Source of the DNA: VRUE01 sp963702175
Lineage (GTDB): Bacteria > Actinomycetota > Thermoleophilia > Solirubrobacterales > 70-9
NCBI GenBank assembly: GCA_963702175.1
Contig: OY969721.1
Coordinates: forward strand, 744,001-808,000
Reading direction: 5' to 3'
Length of the DNA: 64,000 bases
Every line of letters begins with the position of its first letter. Within the stretch, counting starts at the first letter, position 1. Made by a program: the position numbers and the translations under genes. Below are positions 39,036-48,100 of the stretch, in pieces. The notes under the pieces were generated by a model, which saw nothing but the letters and a program-made list of their open reading frames with translations, searched no databases and was not told the origin of the DNA.

Positions 39036-39053
39036 TTACTTCATAAAGTATAG
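39036..39053. promoter_or_regulatory. Cysteine-operon box 2 (upstream of the E1 gene)
   Basis: Plus strand TTACTTCATAAAGTATAG, 17/18 identical to 37471-37488. Coding strand gives TATACT, usable as a -10, embedded in the dyad TACTT-N4-AAGTA. Confidence 0.65.
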
Positions 39054-39079
39054 CGCCAGACGGGAATTGGCTGCCAGCG

Positions 39080-39370
39080 TCAGAGCTGAGTGGCGATCAG
39101 ACCGAGAAGAGCCACGAGAGCACCGCCGCCGATCCGAAAGATGGTCTGGTTCAGCGCATCAAACCGGGCATCGACCTTGTCGAAGCGGGCGTTCATCTCG
39201 CCGCGCAGCTCGCGAATGTCCGCATCCACCTTCTCGAACCTGCGGTCGACTTGTTCGAACCGGCGGTCGACCTGTTCGAACTGGCGGTCGACCGCATCAA
39301 ACCGCTGATCGATTCGGTCGAATCGCTCTTCGAGTCGCTCGTCGGTCCAGTTCTTCGTCATCGTTACCAT
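39080..39370 (-). CDS. Heptad-repeat coiled-coil protein with C-terminal membrane anchor
   Basis: 96 residues from ATG 39370 (ATG 39361 is also possible). Seven-residue repeats FDRIDQR, FDAVDRQ, FEQVDRR, FEQVDRR, FEKVDAD dominate residues 17-51, resuming as FDKVDAR, FDALNQT. The end IFRIGGGALVALLGLIATQL is one membrane helix. Likely an oligomeric coiled coil projecting from the inner membrane into the cytoplasm; function unknown. Confidence 0.75.
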   Translation of the reverse strand: MVTMTKNWTDERLEERFDRIDQRFDAVDRQFEQVDRRFEQVDRRFEKVDADIRELRGEMNARFDKVDARFDALNQTIFRIGGGALVALLGLIATQL

Positions 39371-39458
39371 GCGCAGCCTACCGTAAGGGATTGTCTGCAT
39401 ACACGTGGTGCGCTGGATGTCAAAAGTCAGTCATTTCTCTGTCCTAGCACTGCAAATT

Positions 39459-40151
39459 TCAAGCGGCGCGGGCGATGCGCCTCGTCTCCTCCGACCCCAG
39501 GTACGGGATGAGGAGGTATTCGACCAGCTCGGCGGTCGCCTCGGGGAGCTGCTCGGTGCGACCGGCGTCGACGTAGCGGCCGATCGTGGTGACGACTCCG
39601 CCGAGCAGCATCTCCTCGAGCTCAGCGGGAAGCGCGTCGCTGCTGGGACGGCCAGCTCGCAGCGCCTCGGCGAAGCGAGCTAGACAGGCTTGCTGGCGCT
39701 CGCGGGCGGCGGAACCGGCCTGAAGGACCTCGACGGCGAAGAAGTGCGCGAGCGCTGGGTTCGCGGCGAGCAGGCGGAGCGCCTCCGAGATGCCGGCGCG
39801 GACGCGGACGGGCCACTCATCACCAGCGTCGACCGCTCCCTCGATCCTCTCGCAGAGCCACTGGCAAGCAAGGTCGTAGGTCGCCAGGAAGCACTCTTCC
39901 TTGCCCTCGAACTGCTCGTAGAAGGCCGCCCGCGAGACGCCGGCCTCCTGGGTCACGTGACCGATCGTAGTCCGGGGATAACCATGGAGCGGCAAGACCT
40001 GCAGCATCGCGGCGACGATGCGCATGCGCTGGTTGCTGGCGACGAAGGAGCGCGGCAGCTTGTGACGGCCGGGTGGCAGCCGCTCGGCGGAGCGCTGTGG
40101 AGACTGGCCGGCGAGAGCGCGCGGTTCGAAGCGCTCAGGCCCGGCGCTCAT
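39459..40151 (-). CDS. TetR-family regulator (first of tandem pair)
   Basis: 230 residues from ATG 40151 (MSAGPERFEPRALAG). HTH about 40-85: IVAAMLQVLPLHGYPRTTIGHVTQEAGVSRAAFYEQFEGKEECFLATYD, the TetR N-terminal pattern; the rest is an all-helical ligand domain. It overlaps the end of the other TetR gene by 17 nt, so the two are cotranscribed from the promoter at 40843-40871. The ligand is unknown. Lies next to a large secreted-protein operon. Confidence 0.9.
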   Translation of the reverse strand: MSAGPERFEPRALAGQSPQRSAERLPPGRHKLPRSFVASNQRMRIVAAMLQVLPLHGYPRTTIGHVTQEAGVSRAAFYEQFEGKEECFLATYDLACQWLCERIEGAVDAGDEWPVRVRAGISEALRLLAANPALAHFFAVEVLQAGSAARERQQACLARFAEALRAGRPSSDALPAELEEMLLGGVVTTIGRYVDAGRTEQLPEATAELVEYLLIPYLGSEETRRIARAA

Positions 40152-40809
40152 CGGCGGAGCGAGACGTTGCCGCCAAGGGGGTGAGCAGGTACTGAAGCAG
40201 GACATCGTGATCCGCCGGGAGGCGCTCGGCCTCGTCGGCCAGCACTCGTCCCGCGAGGTGAGAAGTGAGGCCGCCGGCGAGCAGGCGTGCTGTCTCCTCG
40301 GAGACGGCTTCGCCTCCCGGCGGGCGCAGCGCCTCGGCGAGGCGTGCCAGGGAGCGCTCGTGCTCGAGCCGGGCTGGGCGCGCCGCGGCCATCGACTCGA
40401 CCAGGAGCAGGTGGGCGAGCGCCGGGCCCGCAGCGAGGAACTCGAGGCCGGCCCGCAGACCAGCCGAGACGCGAGCGTCCCAGGCCTGCTCTCCCCGGAC
40501 CGCGGCCTCGACCGCAGTGGACAGACGCTCCACCCCATCGTCGTAGGCAGCCTCGAAGCACGGCTCCTTCCCCTGGAAGTGCTCGTAGAAGGTCGCGCGG
40601 GAGACCCCCGACAGTTCGACGATGTCGGTGATCTTCGTGTCCTCGTAGCCGTGGTAGGCAAGCGCCGCCGCAAGGCCGTCGAAGATCCGGTGCCGCTGGT
40701 TGACCCGCACCTCCGCCCGCGAGAGCCCCGAGCGAGGCGGAATCCGCTCTACATCGGGCGGCGACGCGTCCGGCCGCCGCCGCGCCCCCCGAGGCGCCCG
40801 AGGCGCCAT
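40135..40809 (-). CDS. TetR-family regulator (second of tandem pair)
   Basis: 224 residues from ATG 40809 (MAPRAPRGARRRPDASPP). The promoter at 40843-40871 implies a transcript start near 40836, which rules out the longer frame start at 40941. HTH: IFDGLAAALAYHGYEDTKITDIVELSGVSRATFYEHFQGKEPCFEAAYD. Paralogous to the adjacent regulator (similar HTH and C-terminal helix pattern such as AGPALAHLLLVESM against ANPALAHFFAVEVL). A dyad inside its promoter suggests autoregulation. Confidence 0.9.
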   Translation of the reverse strand: MAPRAPRGARRRPDASPPDVERIPPRSGLSRAEVRVNQRHRIFDGLAAALAYHGYEDTKITDIVELSGVSRATFYEHFQGKEPCFEAAYDDGVERLSTAVEAAVRGEQAWDARVSAGLRAGLEFLAAGPALAHLLLVESMAAARPARLEHERSLARLAEALRPPGGEAVSEETARLLAGGLTSHLAGRVLADEAERLPADHDVLLQYLLTPLAATSRSADERRA

Positions 40810-40842
40810 ACCGCCGCCGTTCTCAGCAGGAGCCACGCAGCA

Positions 40843-40871
40843 ATACAAACACGTCAGTTCGCGTTTGTCAA
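40843..40871 (-). promoter_or_regulatory. Promoter and dyad operator of the tandem TetR genes
   Basis: On the minus strand TTGACA (complement of 40866-40871), 17-bp spacer, TTGTAT (40843-40848). The spacer and elements hold the dyad CAAACACG-N6-CGCGTTTG (40846-40867, 7/8 paired), well placed for TetR autorepression. Confidence 0.7.
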
Positions 40872-40887
40872 GATACGCACGTGGTAT
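40865..40887. repeat. Shared 23-bp promoter box, copy 1
   Basis: TTGTCAAGATACGCACG then TGGTAT; 21/23 identical to 49875-49897 upstream of the collagen-like gene. Includes the -35 hexamer and 17 bp upstream of it with ACGCACG/CACGTG half-site character. Suggests one regulator controls both promoters. Confidence 0.7.
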
Positions 40888-40944
40888 TAGAGACGGGCTG
40901 GGAGGGCGGGGCGATCCGGCGGACATTGCCGAATCGGGCAAAGT

Positions 40945-40973
40945 CGCGGGGCCGCGAAACTCGCGGCCCCGCG
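40945..40973. terminator. Strong hairpin terminator after the secreted-protein operon
   Basis: Perfect 13-bp arms CGCGGGGCCGCGA / TCGCGGCCCCGCG with loop AAC, 37 nt beyond the 41010 stop. Insulates the tandem TetR genes from operon 1. Confidence 0.85.
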
Positions 40974-41009
40974 GATCTCCTATCGAATGTCTAGGTGTGC
41001 GACAGGCTC

Positions 41010-42230
41010 TTAGCCAGAAAGTGTTCCGCGCAGGGCCAGTTCCTGGTTCATGACGCCGTCTTCACCGGATTCTTTCACGCCGCCGAGTTTGCAGAATGCA
41101 CCACTCGAAGTGTATTTGAGGCTGTTGGTGCCGACATCCAGTGGAACGTCAGCAGCGAACCCAAATCCTCCGCTTGTCAGAGTAGCCTGCAAGGGCTGAG
41201 GTGGGATGTAGAGATTGCAACCAGCGTTGGTTACCGCGGAGATCGCGTCCCCTTCTTTTGTACAGGCGATGGCCGCACCTTTGACGGTGTAACTGCTCCC
41301 GGTCTGTTCGATTTCCGGCAAGTCATAACGGCAGCTATTCATTTTTACCGTCGCTTTCGTCGGACCGCCTGATGCTTTGCAGTCACTGGAGCCGGGATTG
41401 TACCCACCATATGTCCCGCTCAGCGAGAAGACGGATTCTGTTTCTTTGGTCAGTTCTCCGGCGCTGAGATTGGCCTCCGGGCACCATACTTTTAGTTTGG
41501 TGGAGTTGAGGGGTATTTCAATGGGCATGACAACCTGGTCTACAGGATTGCCATGAACAGCAGCCACGTTCACCGGAAACACCTGAGCTCTGGTGCGAGG
41601 GTGTTTTTCGTTTGTCAGCGAAATGCCGATCGGAACGAAATCTCGGCTCGAGAGCAGGTTGTTGGCTTCTTTGGCTTCGTTCGTCGTGGCGAGACCCCAG
41701 TTGGCCGTCAGCGTTCCAGTTTCCGACCCGAAGCAAAAGGAGGTAAGACTCGTCACGTTGACTGTGCCGCTGACTTCCAAGCCTTCCGCGCCAACGATGC
41801 CTTCCGCGATCTGCGCGCCCGTGTAGGTCGTGGACAGGCCGGTCTGAGGGAAGAACATTATCGACGTGCAGGTACCACCGGAGATGGAAACGGGACCACA
41901 CCCGGGAGGCCCTATATCCGCCGATTTCGTACTAGGATTGAGAATAAGCTGGCATCCGTTCATATCGACGGTGCCCCCTGTGCAGGCTCCTTTTTCAGTC
42001 TGAGTGACCGTGAGCGAGTGCACCGGAGCTTTGAGAGTCGCGTCGAGCACTGGGACGCTGCACGTCCTGGACGTTTTGCCGACGGTGATTTTGAACTGAC
42101 CGCCGCTCGCTTTGACCGAGGCCGGATACTGGTCCGCCGCGAACCCTCCCGATGCCAAAGCCCCCGCGGGCAGCGCCAGCAACACCCCCGCAGCAAGCGC
42201 CACGAGCGCAAGGTTTCTCATGAGTCTCAT
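41010..42230 (-). CDS. Secreted two-repeat cysteine-containing protein
   Basis: 406 residues, unrecognised. Signal peptide MRLMRNLALVALAAGVLLALPAGALA. Two related halves each carry an MN-x-C core (GGTVDMNGCQLIL near 93; KATVKMNSCRYDL near 295) followed by a cysteine and an aromatic-Pro-Gln strand (MFFPQTGL; LYIPPQPLQ). This looks like a duplicated beta-rich disulfide domain. Codon use is less GC-rich than neighbours. It is the last gene of operon 1 (49 nt after the 953-residue gene) and precedes the strong terminator at 40945-40973. Confidence 0.82.
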   Translation of the reverse strand: MRLMRNLALVALAAGVLLALPAGALASGGFAADQYPASVKASGGQFKITVGKTSRTCSVPVLDATLKAPVHSLTVTQTEKGACTGGTVDMNGCQLILNPSTKSADIGPPGCGPVSISGGTCTSIMFFPQTGLSTTYTGAQIAEGIVGAEGLEVSGTVNVTSLTSFCFGSETGTLTANWGLATTNEAKEANNLLSSRDFVPIGISLTNEKHPRTRAQVFPVNVAAVHGNPVDQVVMPIEIPLNSTKLKVWCPEANLSAGELTKETESVFSLSGTYGGYNPGSSDCKASGGPTKATVKMNSCRYDLPEIEQTGSSYTVKGAAIACTKEGDAISAVTNAGCNLYIPPQPLQATLTSGGFGFAADVPLDVGTNSLKYTSSGAFCKLGGVKESGEDGVMNQELALRGTLSG

Positions 42231-42279
42231 GCTTCCTCCAATGACTGGTTTGACTGGTTGAACAGCTAGAGGTGAAGCT

Positions 42280-45141
42280 CTATCGGCGGCGCTTGCCGGC
42301 CTTGCGGGATTTCTTCCCGCACTTGCCCTTGACCACCGGCCGAAAGTTCTTGCGCTTGCCGTTGTGGGCCGAGAACTCGGCGATCGCCCGGTGGCGCCCC
42401 TTGCAGAGATCGGTCGAGTTGATGATCAGGCCCTTGGTGCCGCCCTGCATGGTGAGGACGAATTTGGTGACCGGGGCGTCGGGCACCGCCTCGAAGGCGG
42501 TCCTGATCCGGCCTTTCAGCGAATCGACGCGGCCGACCAGGTCGACGACGATCCGCTCGTTTTTGAGCGAGGCAACCAGATCGGGTAGCTGGTGCTCAGA
42601 GGAGCGCAAGTAGACCGGCCCTTCAACTGGAGTGTCGAGCACCGGGGTGAAGGCCCGGGCGTAGCCGTAGATCGAGGCTTTCGGGCACTGATCTGCTTTG
42701 AACTGGACCCTGGTGCAGACCGTGCCGATGTGGCTCTGGTCGAGGAATGCGGAACGTGGCAGGGTGACCCTCGCTCTGGCGATGTTGGCTTCGGTGCCTT
42801 CCGGGCCGCCGTTCATCCGCAGTTCTGCCCTGAGAGCGGGGTGGGCGCCGCGCTTGGTGCCGCCCTTGAGCTGGAAGCGCAGCCTCGGGTCGAAGCCAAG
42901 CGCTGCACAATCGGCTGCCTGGAATGGCGTCGAGACTGTGACCGGGTTGTCGTCCGCTGACGAGGCGAAGTCGAGGCCCGATCCGAGCAGAGTCGATGCG
43001 GTCGAGGTCCGCTCGCAGGAGGTCGGGTTGAAGACGAACCTTTGTCTGTCCACGTAGGCGCGGATGTCGCGGGCGTGGACGACGATCCCCTCGATGATGT
43101 GGGGGATCGGGTCCGATTCGGTGGCGTCGATGAAGACTTCCGCGGTCTCTCTGTCGACCTTGAAGCCCTGGCGCACGACGACCGTGCCGATGTCGAAGGG
43201 GCCGACCTTGGCGGCGGTGAGCGCGACAAGGGAGAAGGCGGTGCCCTTGTAGGGACCGGCGAGGTAGAGCTTGCCGGGGGCGTAGGCGAGGGCGGGGCCC
43301 ACTCCTGCGCCCGCCAAGGTGCGGCCGATCTCCGAGACTTGCGGACAGGAGGGGTTGGCGAGCTCTTCTGTGCCCGTCTTTGTCTTCGCCACCTCGATCG
43401 CGGCATCGGGGCAGTAGGGGATGCCGGCGAGGATGCCGACCAGCCCCGGCGGCAGCTTAGTCGAGAAGCGGGTGAACTCCTGTTCGGAGTCAGATCTGAA
43501 GAGCCGCAGGTTGAAGGGGCTGAATTTGCCGGCGGCGTTGTTGAGGGTGCCGGCGATCAGGCCCGGTTTGAATGGCGGCAAGCCGCCTGTGGGACAGGGG
43601 CCTTGGTTCGGCCCCGTGATCACCTCGAAAGCTGAGGTGGTCGTCACGGGCGGGCCGCCGGACCAGGGGTAGAGCACCGCTTTGACGGTGTGAGTGCCGC
43701 AGACGGGAGGCGTGACCAGGGGGCTCCTCGTGCCCTCGCGGAAGTGCAGCCGGAAGTGGGAGAAGGGCAGCTGGGGCATCTCTTCTGCCACCGTCGTCAG
43801 CTGTCCCGTAATTGGGTCTGGGATCACCTCGGCTGCTTGCTTCACCGAGATGCCCAGCTCTCGGTTCTTGATCACGATGTAGATGGCGAGCAGGGAGCCG
43901 AACTCGTTCTGGTAGGGCTCAGCGACGTAAACGGATCCCTTCAAGAGCTTGCCTTCGAGCAGCGGGGTTTCGACTTCGACCGAACCGATCTTGGAAGCCT
44001 CCGGGCAGCCCTCGCCGGGTTCTGAGAAGGCGGTCTCTTTGGCGAGCTGAGCTTGCGTGCAGACCTCGAGGCCTTCGCCCTGGGAGGGGTTGACCGTCAT
44101 CCCCTGAGGCAGGGTGACGACGGTTTTGCGGATGTCGGAGGCGGCGATGCCCTCGGGGTTGGTCAGGCCCTCGTCTTTGACATCGAGGGAGAAGTCGAGG
44201 CCGGTGGGAGAGGTCGAGGCCTTCGAGGTCGGCTGGGCGGTGATTTCGGGGTTGAAGTCGAGTTTGCCGCAGCCGAGGAAGCCCTGCGGGTTTCCTGCCT
44301 CATCGTGGGTGAGGACTTCTCCGGTCACCCAATTGGGATCGGACAGGTTGGGGCGACCGTTCAACAGGTAGGTACCAGGGTGTTCCCACGAGTCCGATTC
44401 GTAGCGCGAGGCAAGCGCACCGCGACAGGCGCGAGGCACCGTGAGGAAAGGCTCTTCGGAGATGGCGACCGAACAGTTGCCGATCGATTCGCCGAGGAGC
44501 CCTAGGCAGTGACCGCGCAACAGGTCGTGGGCGGGATTGGCTGGAACACCCCAAAGGGTGAACTCGGCACCGACCACTTCGACGATTTGGGAGGTGTTGG
44601 CCGAGCCGGCGACCACCTGGTAGGGCGGCTCTTCGCTGACGCGGGCGTCGATCGTGACCGGCACGGCGCCGGGCGCCCAGAAGCCGAACTTCGCCGCGAT
44701 GCCGGGGGATGGCTCGAGGTTATAGACGGCAGCGTAACCGGATGCTTTGGCGTCTTTGGAGGAGAGGTCGATCGCAACGACGCCCACCGCGGCGCTGTCG
44801 GGACAGTCAGGGGTCGCGCTGTTGACGGGGTAGGAAGTGAGGAAATCCGCCGCGGAGCATCGCGGCACCGCGGTCGGGGAGCCGACGAAGCCCGCGACCT
44901 GACTAGCGAAGAAGTCCTTGATCGGCTCGTCAAGGAGTATTCCCCCTTCGAGTGTCTCTTCGCCGAGGATGCGGAAGGAGGTGGTCATCGCGAAGGGACG
45001 GGTGCCCGCCTGAGAGATCGTTTCCCCTTTGGGGCCGGTGAAGGTGACGTCGAACTCTTCGATCCCATATTCGGCCTGAGCTGAGGGAGCGAAAACGAAC
45101 GACAGCAGAGCGAGAGTGAGGATCGAAGTGACACGCTTCAT
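42280..45141 (-). CDS. Large secreted protein, paralogue of the 51967 gene
   Basis: 953 residues with signal peptide MKRVTSILTLALLSFVFAPSAQA. Beta-rich throughout. Blocks shared with the 931-residue protein at 51967 include TVNPSQGEGLEVCTQAQLAKET, PLLEGKLLKGSVYVAEPYQNEFGSLLAIYIV, FSPFNLRLFRSDSEQEFTRFSTKLPPGLVGILAGIPYCPDAAI and IRAYVDRQRFVFNPTSCE. Ends in a basic tail KCGKKSRKAGKRRR. No known domain; probably a cell-surface or matrix component. Overlaps the 1279-residue gene by 4 nt (ATGA). Confidence 0.85.
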   Translation of the reverse strand: MKRVTSILTLALLSFVFAPSAQAEYGIEEFDVTFTGPKGETISQAGTRPFAMTTSFRILGEETLEGGILLDEPIKDFFASQVAGFVGSPTAVPRCSAADFLTSYPVNSATPDCPDSAAVGVVAIDLSSKDAKASGYAAVYNLEPSPGIAAKFGFWAPGAVPVTIDARVSEEPPYQVVAGSANTSQIVEVVGAEFTLWGVPANPAHDLLRGHCLGLLGESIGNCSVAISEEPFLTVPRACRGALASRYESDSWEHPGTYLLNGRPNLSDPNWVTGEVLTHDEAGNPQGFLGCGKLDFNPEITAQPTSKASTSPTGLDFSLDVKDEGLTNPEGIAASDIRKTVVTLPQGMTVNPSQGEGLEVCTQAQLAKETAFSEPGEGCPEASKIGSVEVETPLLEGKLLKGSVYVAEPYQNEFGSLLAIYIVIKNRELGISVKQAAEVIPDPITGQLTTVAEEMPQLPFSHFRLHFREGTRSPLVTPPVCGTHTVKAVLYPWSGGPPVTTTSAFEVITGPNQGPCPTGGLPPFKPGLIAGTLNNAAGKFSPFNLRLFRSDSEQEFTRFSTKLPPGLVGILAGIPYCPDAAIEVAKTKTGTEELANPSCPQVSEIGRTLAGAGVGPALAYAPGKLYLAGPYKGTAFSLVALTAAKVGPFDIGTVVVRQGFKVDRETAEVFIDATESDPIPHIIEGIVVHARDIRAYVDRQRFVFNPTSCERTSTASTLLGSGLDFASSADDNPVTVSTPFQAADCAALGFDPRLRFQLKGGTKRGAHPALRAELRMNGGPEGTEANIARARVTLPRSAFLDQSHIGTVCTRVQFKADQCPKASIYGYARAFTPVLDTPVEGPVYLRSSEHQLPDLVASLKNERIVVDLVGRVDSLKGRIRTAFEAVPDAPVTKFVLTMQGGTKGLIINSTDLCKGRHRAIAEFSAHNGKRKNFRPVVKGKCGKKSRKAGKRRR

Positions 45142-48100
45142 CGTGCGGCCCTCCGGTTGCGGTTGGCTCGCTTGGAACGGTTTTGCTTACGTCCCACGCA
45201 ACGTCCCTTGCGACGCACCTTCCCCTTGGCACAGCGTGGCTTCACTCCCTCGACCACGTTGCCCGCCCCCCGAAAGGCAGAGGAGGCGGGGGTGGGGTCG
45301 TCGGGCGCCGCGGGGACCGACTGGCAGGCTTCGCCTTCGCAGGTGGGCGCTCGCGGGGCGGGGATCGGCAAGCCGCCCCCCACCCTGGCGTCATAGATAT
45401 CGACGAGGCCTTGATCCTGGGGCAGCAAGCTCGAGGCGGTGGCAAGAAACACGTCATCGCCCGAGGGGCTCGATTCGACGAAACGCGAGTCGAGCTCGCT
45501 CTGCCCGGAGGAGATCAGCTCGATGCAGCCGCCGGAGGGGGCTGAGAAGCCCGCGTCCGCTTCGTCGCAGCCCCCTGTGCCCTCCTCCTCCCACTGGTAG
45601 ACGTCTTTGCGCCCGTTGGTGTCGCGGGCGACGAGGGTGTCCTCGCTCTCGAAGTAGAGGCGCGAGCCGTCCTCGGAGAGGACGCGGGCGGCGTGCATGC
45701 CGGTCTGGAAGGGGGGAATCGTCGCCCGGCCCGCCGGGCGGGCACCGCTTGGGTTGCAGCTGGCACAGATCAGCTCGTCGGCTTCCGCGTCGTAGCGGTA
45801 GATCTCCGCGGTTGGGATGCCGCCGCTCGCATGGTCGTTGTCGTAGCCCGTCAGTGGCGCCGTCGAGGCGAAGATCGCGTGGGTGCCATCGTGGCTGATC
45901 CTGGAGGTATGACTGGAGGCCTCCTGGTCCACCGCACCCTCCAAATCGGCGCTCGCCAGCGTCGCGACGAACTCCGTGCCGCCGCCTTCTGTGGACTCGT
46001 CTTGCAGGTAGAGATTGGGTTTGCCTTCCGTCGCCCCCGAGGCCAGTACGTCCTCGGAGACGAAGTAGACGCGGCTGGCGTCGGCGCTCAGCCCCATCAC
46101 GCCCCGCACGCGTTTGGCGAGCAGTGTCGTCTCTTCGCCGTCAACGTCGAACCCATAGAGGTTGAAGACGCTCGTTCCGGTGAGTGAGGTCGTAAAGATC
46201 ACCCTAGAGCCGTCTGCCGCCGCACCCCAGAACCACGATGAGCCGGCTGTTCCCGCTGCTTCTTCGCCGACTTTGGAGACCGCTAGCGTCTGTGAGCCGC
46301 CTATCCGCACGTAGAGCCTGCCCTCACCGCGGGCTTTGTCAGACCAGAAGATCCGCTCACCGTCGCTCGAGATCGCACCCTTCAAGGTAGCCAGCGTCTG
46401 GCCACCTTCGGTCGAGCCTGCGGTGCAGCCGGCTTTGTGGGCTTTGCCGTCCGGCAGCACGCATACCAGGCGCAGCGCTTCGTTCTGCACCGACTCGTAG
46501 AGCTGTCTTTGGCCCGCCGTCGCGTTGGCGGTCAGTTTGCCTTTGGTGTGGAAGATGGCCTGACTGCCGTCTGCCGAGACGCCCAACAATTCCGGAAAGA
46601 TGCCTTCGCTGGGGGCGAAGGGCGGCGCCAGCGCTTCGTAGCGCTCCTCGCCGCAGAGCCGGTCGCTGCGCCGGTAGAGATTGACGAACCCTGCTACCGC
46701 CGCTTCCGTAAGGGGTGGATCGGCGAAGGGTGCGATCCACGCTTCGCAGAGGTCCGGTGAGAATGCCTGGAATTCAGTCCTGAATTGCTGGACCGCGGAG
46801 AGGATCGCCCTCCCTCGCGGCGGGTTGATTCCGTGCGTCCGCCATTCCTGGCCCGCGATGCGCTGGGCGATGTACTGGGAGGTGACGGGGGCGGAGGCGG
46901 CGTCGCCGAAGGCACGAGCGGACCCGTAGGCGAGCCTCTGGCCCGAAGGCGAGCTCTGCTCAATCAACTCCGTAGAAAAGGGGCTGACGCTGCTGGGGAG
47001 CACCCGGATGTCGACACCGGCCTTGTCGAGGGGGGAGACCATCTCGTAAGCGCGGCAATCGGGGAGCAGGGCGCCGGGGCCGATGCGCGAGGCTTCATTC
47101 TGCGGGCATGGCTCCGCTTGCAGCGGCTCGAAGGTCTGCAGCGTCTTCGTCTCGCCCGCTATCGGGTCGATCAACGGGTTGTCGGCGACAATCCGGTAGT
47201 GGTAGGTGGTACCGGGCTCGAGCGGGTAGATCGAGACAGAGCGGGTGACGAACGCTTCGCCTGAGCCGAAGTCGAGTGGCACCCCTTCGTTGTCGACGTC
47301 CGGCACCTTACTCGCGGTGGCAAAGCCGCTTTCCTGGAAGGCATCCTCCTCTACGTATTCGAAGTAACCCGTGGCAGGAACGCCGAAGGGGTTGACTTCG
47401 GCGTTCAGCCTCGCTGTGTCGGTTCCGACTTCGGTTGCGTAGATGTCGCCTACTTCGATCGATTTCTTGGTCGTAAACGGCGGGCCTTCGACCGTGCCTT
47501 CGCCTTCGCCGTCCGGGTTGGTGGCGACGACGCGGAAGCGATAGGTGGTCTCGGGAAGGAGGCATTTGTTGAGCGGTTCGGCTGCTTCTTTGGCCGGATT
47601 CGGGCAGCCGAGAACCGCTTCTGTCGTTTTTAGCGCGAATCCTTCCGCCCCGAGCGGAATGGTGGACGTGCTTTTGGTCGCCCCACCAGTGAAACTTTCG
47701 CCCTGTTCGTCATAGGCCTGCTCGGTCAGGTACTCGAAGTGGACCTGGGTCGCTTTGCCCTCGGGGTTGACTTCGGCAACCGCGGTTGCCTTGACGGAAC
47801 CGATGACTGGCACTTCGACGCTTAGCGCAGGGACCACAGGCCCAGGGGGCGGCGCGGAAACGTAGTCGATCCCACCTTCGAGTCGACTGAAGAAGACATC
47901 GCCGAAGGCGCTGGTGTGGGCGGCGAGGCCATTGATCGAATCGCTAGCGTCGAAGGAATCTGTGTAAGCGAACCGCCGCAAGATGTTGCCGGCGGCGTCG
48001 TAGGCGGTGAGGAGGTTGAAGCCGCGACTGTCTTCTTTTACGAAGACATGTTGCCCTGCGTAGAGGGTGCCTGCTGTGTCAAAGGCCAGCGAAGCCGGGC

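Noticed and set aside
40941..40941. Upstream ATG for the second tandem TetR gene
   Set aside because: It lies upstream of the strong promoter at 40843-40871, so could not be in the transcript; ATG 40809 fits.
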